From positions 1 through 64,000 of the forward strand of contig NZ_JALKBZ010000005.1 of the NCBI RefSeq assembly GCF_023227765.1: DNA of 64,000 nucleotides. Reading direction: 5' to 3'. A model generated the notes under the pieces. That model was given only the letters and a program-made list of their open reading frames with translations, did no database searches and was not told the origin of the DNA. Numbering within the stretch: position 1 is the first letter of the stretch; each line of letters starts with the position of its first letter. A program made the translations under genes and the position numbers. Below, one piece after another: positions 30,656 to 40,036 of this stretch. This DNA is from Fuchsiella alkaliacetigena. GTDB lineage: Bacteria; Bacillota; Halanaerobiia; Halobacteroidales; Acetohalobiaceae.

Positions 30656-32270
30656 GCTCTAACTCCTCCCATTCTCTATCTTTTTCTAAGACTATATGCT
30701 TCAACCAATTAGAACTAGGTTCAGGAAAGTCCCGTCGATAATGAGCACCGCGACTCTCTTCTCTAAGCAAAGCTGCTTTAACCACTAGATAGGCTACAAT
30801 AAGCATATTTTGAATCTCAAAATCCTTTACTGAGTTATATTCATAATTCAAATACTTAAATAGCTCCTCCAGCCTACTCTGCACCTTACTCAGCCCTACT
30901 TCTTCCCTAATAATAGCTACCTCAGTTGTCATCAACTCCTTAATCTCTTTTTTAATACTTTTAATACTTATTACAGCAGCAGCACTAAACTGCTGAGTAT
31001 GATTAGCAATCCGCAAGTTATCAAAAGCTAACTTTGAATCTTTAGTATAGTTAATCATTTCTTCAGCAACTCGCTTACCGTAAACCAAGCCCTCTAAAAG
31101 CGAATTACTAGCTAAACGATTGGCTCCGTGAACACCTAAAGCAGCCGTCTCTCCACAGGCGAATAAACCTTGAATATTAGTTGCACCTTTGGTGTCCGTT
31201 TTAATTCCGCCCATACAGTAGTGAGCTGCTGGTACTACCGGAATATAGTCTTTAGTAATATCTAATCCTTCGCTTAAACAAGCTTTATAAATAGTAGGAA
31301 AACGTTCTTTAATAAAATCAGCATCCAGCTCTGTTAGATCTAAATATACACAGTTGCTATTCTTAGCTTTCATTTCCTGGTAAATAGCTCTAGCAGCTAC
31401 ATCACGAGGAGCTAGTTCCCCTAATTGATGATACTTAAACATAAAGCGCTCCCCTTGCTGGTTTCTTAAAACCGCTCCTTCACCCCGCACTGCCTCTGAA
31501 ATGAGAAAGTTAGCTGCTCCTGCTAAACTTAAAGTAGTTGGATGAAACTGAATAAACTCCAAATCCATAACTTCTACTCCGGCCCGGTAAGCTAAAGCAA
31601 TTCCATCACCAGTAGCTACTTCTGGATTAGAGGTTTTTTGATAAAGTTGACCAGCTCCACCAGTAGCTAAAAGTACTGCCGAAGCTAAATAAACTTGATA
31701 GCTTGCTGCATTGCTATCATAAGCTAAAACACCGTAACAGCGATTATTTTTAGTTAATAAGTCAATAACAAAGATATTACTATGCAACTCTAGTGCAGCT
31801 TTAGCTAAAACTTCTTTAGTTAAAGTATTTCTTAATTCAGTTCCAGTAGCATCACCGCCAGCATATAGAATTCGACGTCGACTATGAGCTCCTTCCTTAG
31901 TCAAAGCAACCTCTTTTCCTTGTCGATCAAAGCTTACCCCCAACTTCAATAGTTCCTTAATTCGTTGCTGACCTTGCTCAACTAATAGCTCTACTGCCTT
32001 AGGATTAGCTAAACCTGCTCCTGCTTTTAAGGTATCTTGATAATGTAGTTCAAAGCTATCGTCTTCAGCAATTACAGCCGCAATTCCTCCTTGAGCATGC
32101 TCAGTACTACAGTCTTGAGGCTCTTCTTTAGTCAGCATTGTTACTTTTCCTGCCTCAGCTAAGTTCAAAGTACTAACCAATCCGGCTACCCCACTACCAA
32201 TTACTAAAAAATCAGTTTTCTTTTTTTCCAGCTCTGCTAAATCAAAGTTTACTAAGTAACGGGGAATCAT
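30642..32270 (-). CDS. nadB: L-aspartate oxidase NadB
   Basis: FAD enzyme oxidising aspartate to iminoaspartate. 542 residues; the N-terminal dinucleotide fold reads LVIGSGVAGLVSTLNLAEAG. STEHAQGGIAAV, LEFIQFHPT and GVHGANRLASNSLLEGLVYG are the succinate dehydrogenase-like motifs. In an anaerobe the electron acceptor is likely fumarate or a quinone-like carrier rather than O2 (inference). The ATG at 32270 follows GGAGGTAGATTA; 13 bp separate it from nadA. Confidence 0.96.
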   Translation of the reverse strand: MIPRYLVNFDLAELEKKKTDFLVIGSGVAGLVSTLNLAEAGKVTMLTKEEPQDCSTEHAQGGIAAVIAEDDSFELHYQDTLKAGAGLANPKAVELLVEQGQQRIKELLKLGVSFDRQGKEVALTKEGAHSRRRILYAGGDATGTELRNTLTKEVLAKAALELHSNIFVIDLLTKNNRCYGVLAYDSNAASYQVYLASAVLLATGGAGQLYQKTSNPEVATGDGIALAYRAGVEVMDLEFIQFHPTTLSLAGAANFLISEAVRGEGAVLRNQQGERFMFKYHQLGELAPRDVAARAIYQEMKAKNSNCVYLDLTELDADFIKERFPTIYKACLSEGLDITKDYIPVVPAAHYCMGGIKTDTKGATNIQGLFACGETAALGVHGANRLASNSLLEGLVYGKRVAEEMINYTKDSKLAFDNLRIANHTQQFSAAAVISIKSIKKEIKELMTTEVAIIREEVGLSKVQSRLEELFKYLNYEYNSVKDFEIQNMLIVAYLVVKAALLREESRGAHYRRDFPEPSSNWLKHIVLEKDREWEELELEFT

Positions 32271-32283
32271 TAATCTACCTCCA

Positions 32284-33186
32284 TTATCTACTTAACTCCA
32301 GCATTTTATTCAAAGCCTGCTTAGCCTTAACTCTAATCTCAGCTGCTACAGTAATCTGATATTGATTATTCTCCAAAGCTTGTACTACATCTGTCAAAGA
32401 GGTTAGTTTCATATTTTTACAAATTAATCCCTGATTTAAAATATAAAAGGTCTTAGCTGGATTTTCATTCTTTAAACGATAAAGAATCCCCATCTCTGTG
32501 CCAATAATTATCGTCTCAGCTTCACTTTGTTGAGCAAAGTTCAAAATTTGAGCCGTACTCCCCACATAATCAGCTCCTGCTACTACCTCCGGTCTACACT
32601 CCGGATGCACAATCACCGGCGCCTGCGGATGCAGCTCTTTAACCTCATTTAAATGCTCAGCTAAAACTCGATGATGAGTAATACAGTAACCATCCCAAAA
32701 AATAATCTCCTTCTCAGTCTGCTGAGCCACATAATGACCTAAGTTCTGATCAGGCACAAAAAGAATCTGCTCTTCTTTCAGAGATTCTACCACTTCAACT
32801 GCATTAGAAGAGGTGCAACAAATATCGCTTTCAGCCTTAACAGCTGCCGAAGAATTGACATAACATACTACCGCCGCTTGCGGATACTCCTCTTTTTTCT
32901 CCCGCAGCTGGGCAGCAGTAATCATCTCTGCCATAGGACAGTTAGCATTTTTTTCCGGCAATAAAACCGTCTTCTCCGGCGATAAAATAGCCGCACTTTC
33001 AGCCATAAAGTCCACTCCGCAAAAAACTATAGTCTCTTCTTCCACCTGAGCAGCCTTTTGGCTTAAACCTAAGGAGTCTCCTGTATAGTCAGCAATAGCC
33101 TGTACTTCATCCAATTGATAGTTATGAGCTAAAATAATAGCATCCTTTTCTTTTTTTAACTTCTCTATTTTCTCAACTAAATCCAT
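32284..33186 (-). CDS. nadA: quinolinate synthase NadA
   Basis: [4Fe-4S] enzyme condensing iminoaspartate with dihydroxyacetone phosphate. About 300 residues: [27 protein letters not shown], and three conserved cysteines in FCGVDFM, CCTSSNA and HPEC. Two starts are plausible, the ATG at 33186 and an in-frame TTG three codons earlier with GGGGGG ahead of it; the typical family N-terminus supports this zone. First gene of the operon behind a promoter with a NiaR-like operator. Confidence 0.95.
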   Translation of the reverse strand: MDLVEKIEKLKKEKDAIILAHNYQLDEVQAIADYTGDSLGLSQKAAQVEEETIVFCGVDFMAESAAILSPEKTVLLPEKNANCPMAEMITAAQLREKKEEYPQAAVVCYVNSSAAVKAESDICCTSSNAVEVVESLKEEQILFVPDQNLGHYVAQQTEKEIIFWDGYCITHHRVLAEHLNEVKELHPQAPVIVHPECRPEVVAGADYVGSTAQILNFAQQSEAETIIIGTEMGILYRLKNENPAKTFYILNQGLICKNMKLTSLTDVVQALENNQYQITVAAEIRVKAKQALNKMLELSR

Positions 33187-33238
33187 TTCCCTCAACCTGC
33201 CCCCCTCAATAATCATAATTACCCAATCATTTAACATG

Positions 33239-33267
33239 ATTGTATATCCTTACTCATGTAATGTCAA
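33239..33267 (-). promoter_or_regulatory. promoter of nadABC
   Basis: TTGACA, 17 bp, TACAAT on the minus strand, upstream of nadA. Confidence 0.85.
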
Positions 33268-33268
33268 G

Positions 33269-33282
33269 TGTCTTTACAGACA
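33269..33282 (-). promoter_or_regulatory. probable NiaR operator
   Basis: TGTCTTTACAGACA, arms TGTCT/AGACA, abutting the -35 box of nadABC. The TGTC-type palindrome resembles known NiaR boxes, and niaR is the adjacent gene. Confidence 0.65.
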
Positions 33283-33305
33283 TCAATAAAAAAATACAGA
33301 TGCTA

Positions 33306-33824
33306 TTAACTCAATAAGTAACCTACAGCCGCTAACTTTTCTTCAATTAACATTAATCCTTCCTCAGTTAAGGCTTCTACAGTATGCAGATGAACTCCCT
33401 CAGTTAAAGTTAACAAAGGTTTCACAGTCTCCTGGCGATACTTCTTTATAAACTCCTTTATGTCAGATTTAGATTGAATCATCAATAATCCCTTTAACTC
33501 TCCGTAAAGAGGATGTTCTACAATCACATCTCTAATTCTACCGCCGTGCTGAACTATAATCTCTAACTCCTCTGCAATCTCCGACTCTTCTGGACCATGC
33601 ACACAAGCTATAGTTTTACTAGCTCTCTGCTGCCCCGGTTCAGCCAGTATATACCCCTGTGAAGTAGCCAGAATCTGTTTCCCTTGGGCCCGCAATAAAG
33701 CTATATCCTGCACAATCACCTGCCTACTTACTCCAAACTGCTCAGCTAAATCAGAACCTGTAATCGGCTCTTCTTGAAGAGACAGTACTTTCAAAATATC
33801 CTCACGCCTTTTATCAGTTGACAT
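33306..33824 (-). CDS. niaR: transcription repressor NiaR
   Basis: Nicotinate-responsive repressor of NAD synthesis and niacin uptake. 172 residues: an N-terminal HTH_11 winged helix (RREDILKVLSLQEEPITGSDLAEQFGVSRQVIVQDIALLRAQG) and a C-terminal 3H domain named for its histidines (IVEHPLYGEL, LHTVEALTEEG). The ATG at 33824 is 8 nt after GAGG; the GTG at 33833 overlaps the SD. Its position directly upstream of nadABC and the palindrome at that promoter support local control. Confidence 0.92.
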   Translation of the reverse strand: MSTDKRREDILKVLSLQEEPITGSDLAEQFGVSRQVIVQDIALLRAQGKQILATSQGYILAEPGQQRASKTIACVHGPEESEIAEELEIIVQHGGRIRDVIVEHPLYGELKGLLMIQSKSDIKEFIKKYRQETVKPLLTLTEGVHLHTVEALTEEGLMLIEEKLAAVGYLLS

Positions 33825-33841
33825 ATTTATCACCTCATTAC

Positions 33842-33872
33842 AAAAAGGCCCTGCTTAAAGCAAGGCCTTTTT
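33842..33872 (-). terminator. terminator of the glycogen operon
   Basis: AAAAAGGCC / GGCCTTTTT with an inner GCTT/AAGC pair, right after the glgC stop. Confidence 0.88.
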
Positions 33873-33877
33873 AATTA

Positions 33878-35164
33878 TTAACTATCAACAGTACTATCGG
33901 GCCCGCTATCTTCAGGTCGAATAGTACTACCACTATCTACCACTCGGCCTTCAAAGTCACTTTCACTAACATCCGGAAAAACTCTACAATTACGTCCCAA
34001 CTGAGTATTTGAGGGTATCCTTGCTCCTTTACCAATTACATTTAAGCCACATTTAAGTAGCTCAGATTTTTCTAAATTAGGAGTAAAGTCATCTCCAAAG
34101 CCTAAGTGAGAGTTAGCGCCTATAATTACATTTTTATCAATTATACATTTAGAAACAATGGAATTATTTTTAACTATAGCATCGTTAAAGATAATAGAAT
34201 CTCTAACTACAGCTCCTTCCTCCACTACTACCCCCGGTGAAATAACAGAGTTAGAGACCTCGCCGTTAATAATAGCTCCATTAGAAATTAAACTTTCAGC
34301 AACTCTCATCTGCGGACCAAACTTTACCGGTGGTTTTCCAGCACTACGAGTATAAAGCTTCCACTCTTCATCATATAGATTTATTTCTGGTAAAGGATCG
34401 GTTAAAGACAGATTAGCCTCCCAATAAGACTCAAAGGTACCTACATCCTGCCAATAACCATCGTACTCATAAACAAAAGAATTAGCATCCTCAATAGTAG
34501 GCGGAATAATATGATGCCCAAAATCAGAATTATCCTTAGAACAGTACTCTTTTAGCTTCTCAATTAAAACATCCTTATCAAAAACATAGATCCCCATAGA
34601 AGCTAAATTATCAGGTGGATCAGCCGGCTTCTCTACAAAATCTACAATTTCCATTTTCTCATCGGCTTCCAAAATACCATATCTAGAAGCATCCTCCATA
34701 GGTACTCTTTGAGCAGCTACCGTCAAATCTGCTCCCTTGCGAACGTGATAAGTAATCATTTTATTGTAGTCCATCTTATAAATATGATCTCCGGATAAGA
34801 TAATAATATAATCAGGATCTTTACTTTCAATAAAATTAATATTGCGATAAACAGCATGAGCTGTTCCTTTATACCAGCCTCCTTCAGTAGGCCTACCAGT
34901 ATGAGGATGCAACAGAGTAACCCCACCCAAACGTCTATCCAAGTCCCATGGCTTTCCAATTCCAATATGATCGTTTAAAGATAAAGGTAAGTACTGAGTA
35001 ATTACCCCTATATTATAAATTCTAGAATTAACACAGTTACTTAAAGTAAAATCAACAATTCGATACTTTCCAGCAAAGGGTACGCTAGGTTTAGCTCTAT
35101 GCTCCGATAGTATATCTAACCTACTACCTCTTCCTCCTGCTAAGATCAATGCTAAACTCTTCAT
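33878..35164 (-). CDS. glgC: glucose-1-phosphate adenylyltransferase GlgC
   Basis: Makes ADP-glucose from ATP and glucose-1-phosphate, the committed step of glycogen synthesis. 428 residues: nucleotidyltransferase core with [56 protein letters not shown], then a left-handed beta-helix of hexapeptide repeats ([20 protein letters not shown]). It ends with an acidic Ser/Asp tail ([12 protein letters not shown]). SD GGAGG 7 nt before the ATG. Third gene of glgA-GH57-glgC. Confidence 0.96.
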   Translation of the reverse strand: MKSLALILAGGRGSRLDILSEHRAKPSVPFAGKYRIVDFTLSNCVNSRIYNIGVITQYLPLSLNDHIGIGKPWDLDRRLGGVTLLHPHTGRPTEGGWYKGTAHAVYRNINFIESKDPDYIIILSGDHIYKMDYNKMITYHVRKGADLTVAAQRVPMEDASRYGILEADEKMEIVDFVEKPADPPDNLASMGIYVFDKDVLIEKLKEYCSKDNSDFGHHIIPPTIEDANSFVYEYDGYWQDVGTFESYWEANLSLTDPLPEINLYDEEWKLYTRSAGKPPVKFGPQMRVAESLISNGAIINGEVSNSVISPGVVVEEGAVVRDSIIFNDAIVKNNSIVSKCIIDKNVIIGANSHLGFGDDFTPNLEKSELLKCGLNVIGKGARIPSNTQLGRNCRVFPDVSESDFEGRVVDSGSTIRPEDSGPDSTVDS

Positions 35165-35189
35165 AATATCGCCTCCTTAATAGTTTGTA

Positions 35190-36824
35190 CTAATATTTAA
35201 TTATTCTACTAACTTCACTTTTATACTCACGACTATAAACTCTATAATCAAGCTCAGGAAATAGATTATTTTTAGCTTCTAAGTCACTAAGCATCTCTTC
35301 ATCAATACTTTGGCTCTTAATCTGCTCATATAAGTCACTAAAATTACTGACATGAGCTTTAGTCCTATAAACAGCATACTCCACCATAGTTTCCGTCTTC
35401 ATAATAAAAGCCCAATCACTACTTTGAGCTAATAAAAGCTCTCTAGCTGCCTGATTTAAAGCTCTTTCAGTTAAATGATCTACCTCCTTAAACTTTGTTG
35501 CTAACTCGGTCATTCTTTCAGCAGCCTTATGTAAATGACGATAAATCCAGTCATTATTATCTTCTAGCCAAACATCGTGATATCCTCCCTCACCCCAACT
35601 ACAGCTCGGCGGTTGGCAGAGCTGATTAACAGGATATTCAGCTAAATAATCTATAGGCGATACTAACTCCAACTCCGACTGGTTAAAAGCAACCTCTCTA
35701 ATTAAGTTATTTATAAAATCAGGGCCCTCATACCACCAGTGACCAAATAACTCCGCATCATAAGGTGAAAGCAACAAAGGCTTCCGATCCATAAACTCAC
35801 TTAGCTCCTTAACCTCTTCAGTCCTTTTATGCACAAAATCTTTAGCGTGCTCAGCTGCTCTAGCTAAAGCCACTTCCGGATCATATAGCTCTTTATTTTC
35901 TAACTTACAGTCATCATCAGTAATTTTATGATACTTAATACCGGTATTTACTTGTAACTCATCCTGCCCTGTATACTCCTTAACATAGTCCAAAGGTAAA
36001 TCAAAACCGATATCCCGATAATACTCTCTATAATCATGATCTCCCGGATAACCCTCTTTAGAACTCCAAACCTCCTTAGAAGAAGTATTATCTCTACCAA
36101 AAGCCGCTACCCTAGATTGGCCTACATAAATCGGCGCAAAAACACCATAACGAGGTCTAGGCTCAGCATATAAAATTCCGTGCGTATCAACTACAAAAAA
36201 TCTCAGTCCATACTCCTCTAAAATATTCTCCACTCCCGGATAGTATCCACATTCCGGAAGCCAAATTCCGCGGGGAGCTTTACCTAAATGCTGCTGATGT
36301 GTTTCGATTGCTACTTCAATCTGGGCCCTAACTGCTTCCGGATACTGCTTCATCAAAGGTAGATAACCATGGGTTGCCCCACAGGTAATTAACTCCAACT
36401 CTCCTGAATCCTGAAAAGATTTAAAGCCATTGATCAAATTACCATCGTATTTTTCAAAGGTCTCATTAGCCCTTTTAAATCTCTCTAAATAAAGCCTAGC
36501 GCTTTTATTAAGTAGCCGATTATCAGCCGTCCGCTCCACCTCAGCCGCAGCTAAGTCAACCAGCTTGCCAATATGCACTCCATAACGATACTGCAATAAA
36601 GGATCGCTTAACATGGAAAGTAATGGAGGAGTTAACGACATAGTTAATCTATACTCAGCCCCCTCCTCACGTAAATCCTGAAAATGGTTTAATAAAGGGA
36701 TATAAGTTTCAGTCATAGCCTCATAAAGCCATCTTTCCTCTAAATGACTCTCATGGTCGGGATGACGCACAAAAGGTAAATGAGCATGTAACACCAAAGA
36801 TAAATAACCTATTTCTTCCTTCAT
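35190..36824 (-). CDS. GH57 1,4-alpha-glucan branching enzyme (DUF1957)
   Basis: Introduces alpha-1,6 branches into glycogen; this GH57 enzyme replaces the classical GH13 GlgB. About 544 residues: LVLHAHLPFVRHP at the N-terminus, the nucleophile Glu in WLPECGYYPG, the acid Asp in SPYDAELFGHWWYEG, and a C-terminal helical DUF1957 region. The ATG at 36824 is 8 nt after AGGAG, and the SD overlaps the glgA stop. GH57 branching enzymes are typical of thermophiles, cyanobacteria and some Clostridia. Amylase activity is the main alternative. Confidence 0.9.
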   Translation of the reverse strand: MKEEIGYLSLVLHAHLPFVRHPDHESHLEERWLYEAMTETYIPLLNHFQDLREEGAEYRLTMSLTPPLLSMLSDPLLQYRYGVHIGKLVDLAAAEVERTADNRLLNKSARLYLERFKRANETFEKYDGNLINGFKSFQDSGELELITCGATHGYLPLMKQYPEAVRAQIEVAIETHQQHLGKAPRGIWLPECGYYPGVENILEEYGLRFFVVDTHGILYAEPRPRYGVFAPIYVGQSRVAAFGRDNTSSKEVWSSKEGYPGDHDYREYYRDIGFDLPLDYVKEYTGQDELQVNTGIKYHKITDDDCKLENKELYDPEVALARAAEHAKDFVHKRTEEVKELSEFMDRKPLLLSPYDAELFGHWWYEGPDFINNLIREVAFNQSELELVSPIDYLAEYPVNQLCQPPSCSWGEGGYHDVWLEDNNDWIYRHLHKAAERMTELATKFKEVDHLTERALNQAARELLLAQSSDWAFIMKTETMVEYAVYRTKAHVSNFSDLYEQIKSQSIDEEMLSDLEAKNNLFPELDYRVYSREYKSEVSRIIKY

Positions 36825-36835
36825 TATCATCACTC

Positions 36836-39184
36836 CTAAATATCATTTTTTTCTTCAGCAACAGTTGAGGAGCTATACTCCTGTTCTCTTTCTAAAAGTG
36901 ATAGAGAACTATAATTAGATATTTTCAATTTAGCCAGCCTATCTTCAACCTTTAAAGCATCTAGAGAAGCATAACTTTTCTGAATATCTAAAGAACCATA
37001 ACTTTCTTTTAAAGTACCGTCTTTTAAGCTGCCACTTTCTTCACTGATAGAAAGTCTATATATTCTGGCTAAACTCTCTTTTTCTTCGACTCGCAGCCAC
37101 TCTTCATCCAACAGATCACTAATGCTATCGCGAGGGGTAAGTACTTTATTAGACTCCAATATAATATGAAACTCGCCTTCTTCATCTAAAATTCCTAATC
37201 TAACTAAATAAGTATGTTCAGGCTCTAAATCAAAGAAATACCAGTTATCATCACCGACCCCAATCTCTGTATCGTAGTAAACATTATACTCAGCACCTAT
37301 AGTCAAATCATAAAGCCTTAAACTCAGTTCAGCCTCTGCTAAAGAATTATATTTTAAACTACTAATAACTCTATCGACTAACTCGGTAGTATATTCCCAA
37401 TAGACATGAGCAGAATAAGGATTCCTAGCCTGAAACACCATTCGATTATCAGCATAAGCATCAGGAAGCTGATATAAGTCAGCTATACTAACCTGAGTTT
37501 CACTTAGCTCAGTCTCAACTTGATAGCTCTCTTCTACTTTTTCAACAGACTCTATCTCAACAAAAACTGAATCAGCTAAAGTAGCAAAGGTGCTACTACC
37601 TATTCCTGATACCTCCTTTAACTCAGCAACTGAATCAAAGCCCCCTTGGGCCTGACGATACTCAATAATTCGCTTTGCTAAAGCAGGACCAATTCCTTTT
37701 AGTTTTTGTAATTCTTCCACCCCAGCTTGATTTATTTCGATTTTAGAACCATTAACATCAGACAACTGCCAATAAAGTTGCTGATATTTACGAGCAGAAC
37801 TCTCCCAACTATAATCACTCTTCATTGCTCTTTTAACTAACTTCTCCCAAGTCCCATTTTGGTGATAAAAATCTAGGGCCCGCTCAATAGTATAGAGCAT
37901 ATCTCCAGCATTATAATTGCTAAAGCTAAAACCGTTACCTTCATCGGTAAACTCATTATAAGGAGTTATGGTATCCTTAAGCCCGCCTGTCTCTCTAACT
38001 ACAGGAATGGTTCCGTATCTCAAACTTAATAGCTGACTTAAGCCACAAGGTTCAAACTTAGAAGGCATCAAGAAAATATCGCTACCAGCATAGATCTTTC
38101 TAGCTAATTGAGTATCATACTTAATATTTACCGCTAAGCGTTCTGGGTAACGACTACCTAAATCTCTTAAGGCATTCTCATAATACTTCTCTCCTGTACC
38201 TAAAATCACCAACTGTATATCTCTTTGTAGTAATTCATCAGCCACCTCTAACAGTAAATCCAAGCCTTTCTGCTCCACTAACCTAGAGATTAAAGAGATT
38301 ACTGGAACTTCATCTTTAACTGCTAAACCCATCTCCTCTTGTAACCTCTTCTTATTTTCATATTTAGCACTTATATTTTCAGCACTATAGTTAGCCGCAA
38401 TCAGCTCATCAGTAGCTGGATCATACTGCTGGTAATCAATACCGTTAATAATTCCATACAGATCGTCAGCATTCATTCTCAATGCATAGTCTAAGCCTTC
38501 TCCGTACTCCGCTGTCTGAATCTCCCGAGCATAAGTCCTACTAACTGTACTTACCAAATCAGACATATTAATTCCCATCTTCATATAGTTTACTGCTCCC
38601 TCATGCTTTAAAACACCGGACTCCCAGTGAGCAGAATCCAAACATAGTACATCCTCTAATGCCTCTGGAGCAAACTGACCTTGATACTTCAAATTATGAA
38701 TAGTAAAGACAGTCTTGATATCTTGATAAAAATCATACTGTTGATAGTTATCCTTGAGCATTAAACTAATCGGGCCCGTCTGCCAGTCATTACAGTGGAT
38801 AATATCAGGCTTAAAATCCAGTTTAGGCAGCATCTCCAAAACAGCTCGACAAAAATAAGTATACTGAATATGTCGATCCCAATCATCATAGATATTGTCT
38901 CTATCAAAATAGTTTATATTATCTATAAAATAAGTAGTAACCCCATTATTGTCCAGCTTATTAACTCCCACATAATTATTTCGCCAAGCCACCTTAGTTC
39001 TAAAATGCAATAAATGCTCTAAATCTACTAAATAATTATCATCAATCTGGCTATATTGAGGCATCGCCACTCGAATATCAACACCTAAATCAGCAAGTGC
39101 CTGTGGTAAAGAACCAGCCACATCAGCCAAACCTCCTGTTTTAATAAAAGGAGCCACTTCCGAAGCCAAAAATAATACCTTCAT
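36836..39184 (-). CDS. glgA: glycogen synthase fused to HhH and DUF4912 regions
   Basis: 782 residues where a normal GlgA has about 480. Residues 1 to about 472 are a complete GT5 synthase: KTGGLADVAGSLPQAL near the N-terminus and EPCGLSQLLSLRYGTIPVVRETGGL in the C-terminal lobe. Residues about 478-540 form a ComEA-type double helix-hairpin-helix (INQAGVEELQKLKGIGPALAKRIIEYRQAQGGF...LKEVSGIGSSTFATL). Residues about 565-685 resemble DUF4912 (LYQLPDAYADNRMVFQARNPYSAHVYWEY). A charged Ser/Leu-rich tail follows. The reading frame is continuous. DUF4912 proteins are often neighbours of GH57 genes; a fusion joining HhH to a glycogen enzyme is unusual. Confidence 0.9.
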   Translation of the reverse strand: MKVLFLASEVAPFIKTGGLADVAGSLPQALADLGVDIRVAMPQYSQIDDNYLVDLEHLLHFRTKVAWRNNYVGVNKLDNNGVTTYFIDNINYFDRDNIYDDWDRHIQYTYFCRAVLEMLPKLDFKPDIIHCNDWQTGPISLMLKDNYQQYDFYQDIKTVFTIHNLKYQGQFAPEALEDVLCLDSAHWESGVLKHEGAVNYMKMGINMSDLVSTVSRTYAREIQTAEYGEGLDYALRMNADDLYGIINGIDYQQYDPATDELIAANYSAENISAKYENKKRLQEEMGLAVKDEVPVISLISRLVEQKGLDLLLEVADELLQRDIQLVILGTGEKYYENALRDLGSRYPERLAVNIKYDTQLARKIYAGSDIFLMPSKFEPCGLSQLLSLRYGTIPVVRETGGLKDTITPYNEFTDEGNGFSFSNYNAGDMLYTIERALDFYHQNGTWEKLVKRAMKSDYSWESSARKYQQLYWQLSDVNGSKIEINQAGVEELQKLKGIGPALAKRIIEYRQAQGGFDSVAELKEVSGIGSSTFATLADSVFVEIESVEKVEESYQVETELSETQVSIADLYQLPDAYADNRMVFQARNPYSAHVYWEYTTELVDRVISSLKYNSLAEAELSLRLYDLTIGAEYNVYYDTEIGVGDDNWYFFDLEPEHTYLVRLGILDEEGEFHIILESNKVLTPRDSISDLLDEEWLRVEEKESLARIYRLSISEESGSLKDGTLKESYGSLDIQKSYASLDALKVEDRLAKLKISNYSSLSLLEREQEYSSSTVAEEKNDI

Positions 39185-39306
39185 ACTTCATTCCCCCAAT
39201 CAAAATATTTTCTATAATTATATACTTCTGTAGTTAACACAATTTACCTCCATTAAATTCTAAATTTAAAATTTTTTTCTCTTTTCCTGATTTAGCAAAT
39301 AAGGAA
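39185..39306. other. glgA upstream region
   Basis: A/T-rich leader of the glycogen operon. I see TATAAT-like sequence near 39215 on the minus strand but no convincing -35, so no promoter is called. Confidence 0.4.
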
Positions 39307-39339
39307 AATAAGCACTCTAGATTATTCAGAGTGCTTATT
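39307..39339 (-). terminator. terminator after small DUF1540-like gene
   Basis: AATAAGCACTCT / AGAGTGCTTATT 12-bp stem with a 9-nt loop, just beyond the stop at 39345. Confidence 0.85.
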
Positions 39340-39344
39340 TTTAC

Positions 39345-39494
39345 TTACTCCCTTCTAAAACTACGACACTTAGTCTCTCCAGTCTGAGTAGCATAAGGAC
39401 CATTATCATTACAATAAACCTCTATTTTCTCCAATTGACAGCTCTCTTGCAATTGATGGACACAGTTTTGAACATGACATTCAATTTCTGCCAC
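39345..39494 (-). CDS. small DUF1540-like cysteine-rich protein (49 aa)
   Basis: Reads MAEIECHVQNCVHQL, then ESCQLEKIEVYC...ETKCRSFRRE. The spacing CxxxxC...C...C with a final CRSF matches a single DUF1540 domain, a probable metal-binding unit. The start is GTG, 9 nt after AAGGAG. Too short for many gene callers, but the SD, the family-like pattern and its own terminator support it. Function unknown. Confidence 0.72.
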   Translation of the reverse strand: MAEIECHVQNCVHQLQESCQLEKIEVYCNDNGPYATQTGETKCRSFRRE

Positions 39495-39541
39495 TGAATT
39501 TCACTCCTTAAAGCTAATTTAGAAATAGTTTAACCAGTTAT

Positions 39542-39850
39542 TTAATCTTTATAAGCTCTAGAGCCAGCCACCAAAGATTGAAGTCCACTAACTACAAAAA
39601 CAATTCTAATCACTTCCTTAATTTCTTCCTCAGTAGCTCCCAAATCTCTAGCTCGAGCAGCTAAACCCTCAACGCCATCACCGTGATTTTCCAAAGCATC
39701 TAAAGCTAAAATAATCAAAGTCTTAGTTTTAGCATCTAAGGCTCCTGGTTTATTGATCAATTCCAACAGTTGGTCCATCAACCCTCCCAGCTCTTCATCT
39801 TTCTCTCGGGTAATCTCCATAAAAGCCGGTGATCCTTTCTTTTCAGACAT
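39542..39850 (-). CDS. carboxymuconolactone decarboxylase-like (AhpD fold) protein
   Basis: 102 residues of the CMD/AhpD-like helical fold (LINKPGALDAKTKTLIILALDALENHGDGVEGLAARARDLGATEEEIKEVIRIVFVVSGLQSL). The redox CxxC found in AhpD-type members (usually CxxCIxxH) is absent: the segment reads ENHGDGVEGLA. A peroxidase-partner role is therefore unlikely, and the substrate is unknown. The ATG at 39850 follows AAAGGAGGG. Confidence 0.8.
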   Translation of the reverse strand: MSEKKGSPAFMEITREKDEELGGLMDQLLELINKPGALDAKTKTLIILALDALENHGDGVEGLAARARDLGATEEEIKEVIRIVFVVSGLQSLVAGSRAYKD

Positions 39851-40036
39851 TATTAACCCTCCTTTCATTTTTCATTTTAAATTAATATTGGAATTTCCAA
39901 CAGCTTATCTTAATAAAATGAAATGGTAATACAGCTAAATTTAAAATAATAAACACGCCTTAATTATTAGCTGTATATTTAGTTTAAAAGAAGAAATTTA
40001 TAAAGAGAAGAATACCTTTGGCAAGCAGATTATAAA

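Noticed and set aside
36836-39184. Two genes merged by a sequencing error in the glgA fusion
   Set aside because: The junction region reads as continuous, sensible protein and no SD-ATG pair is visible at the domain boundary; still worth confirming with reads.
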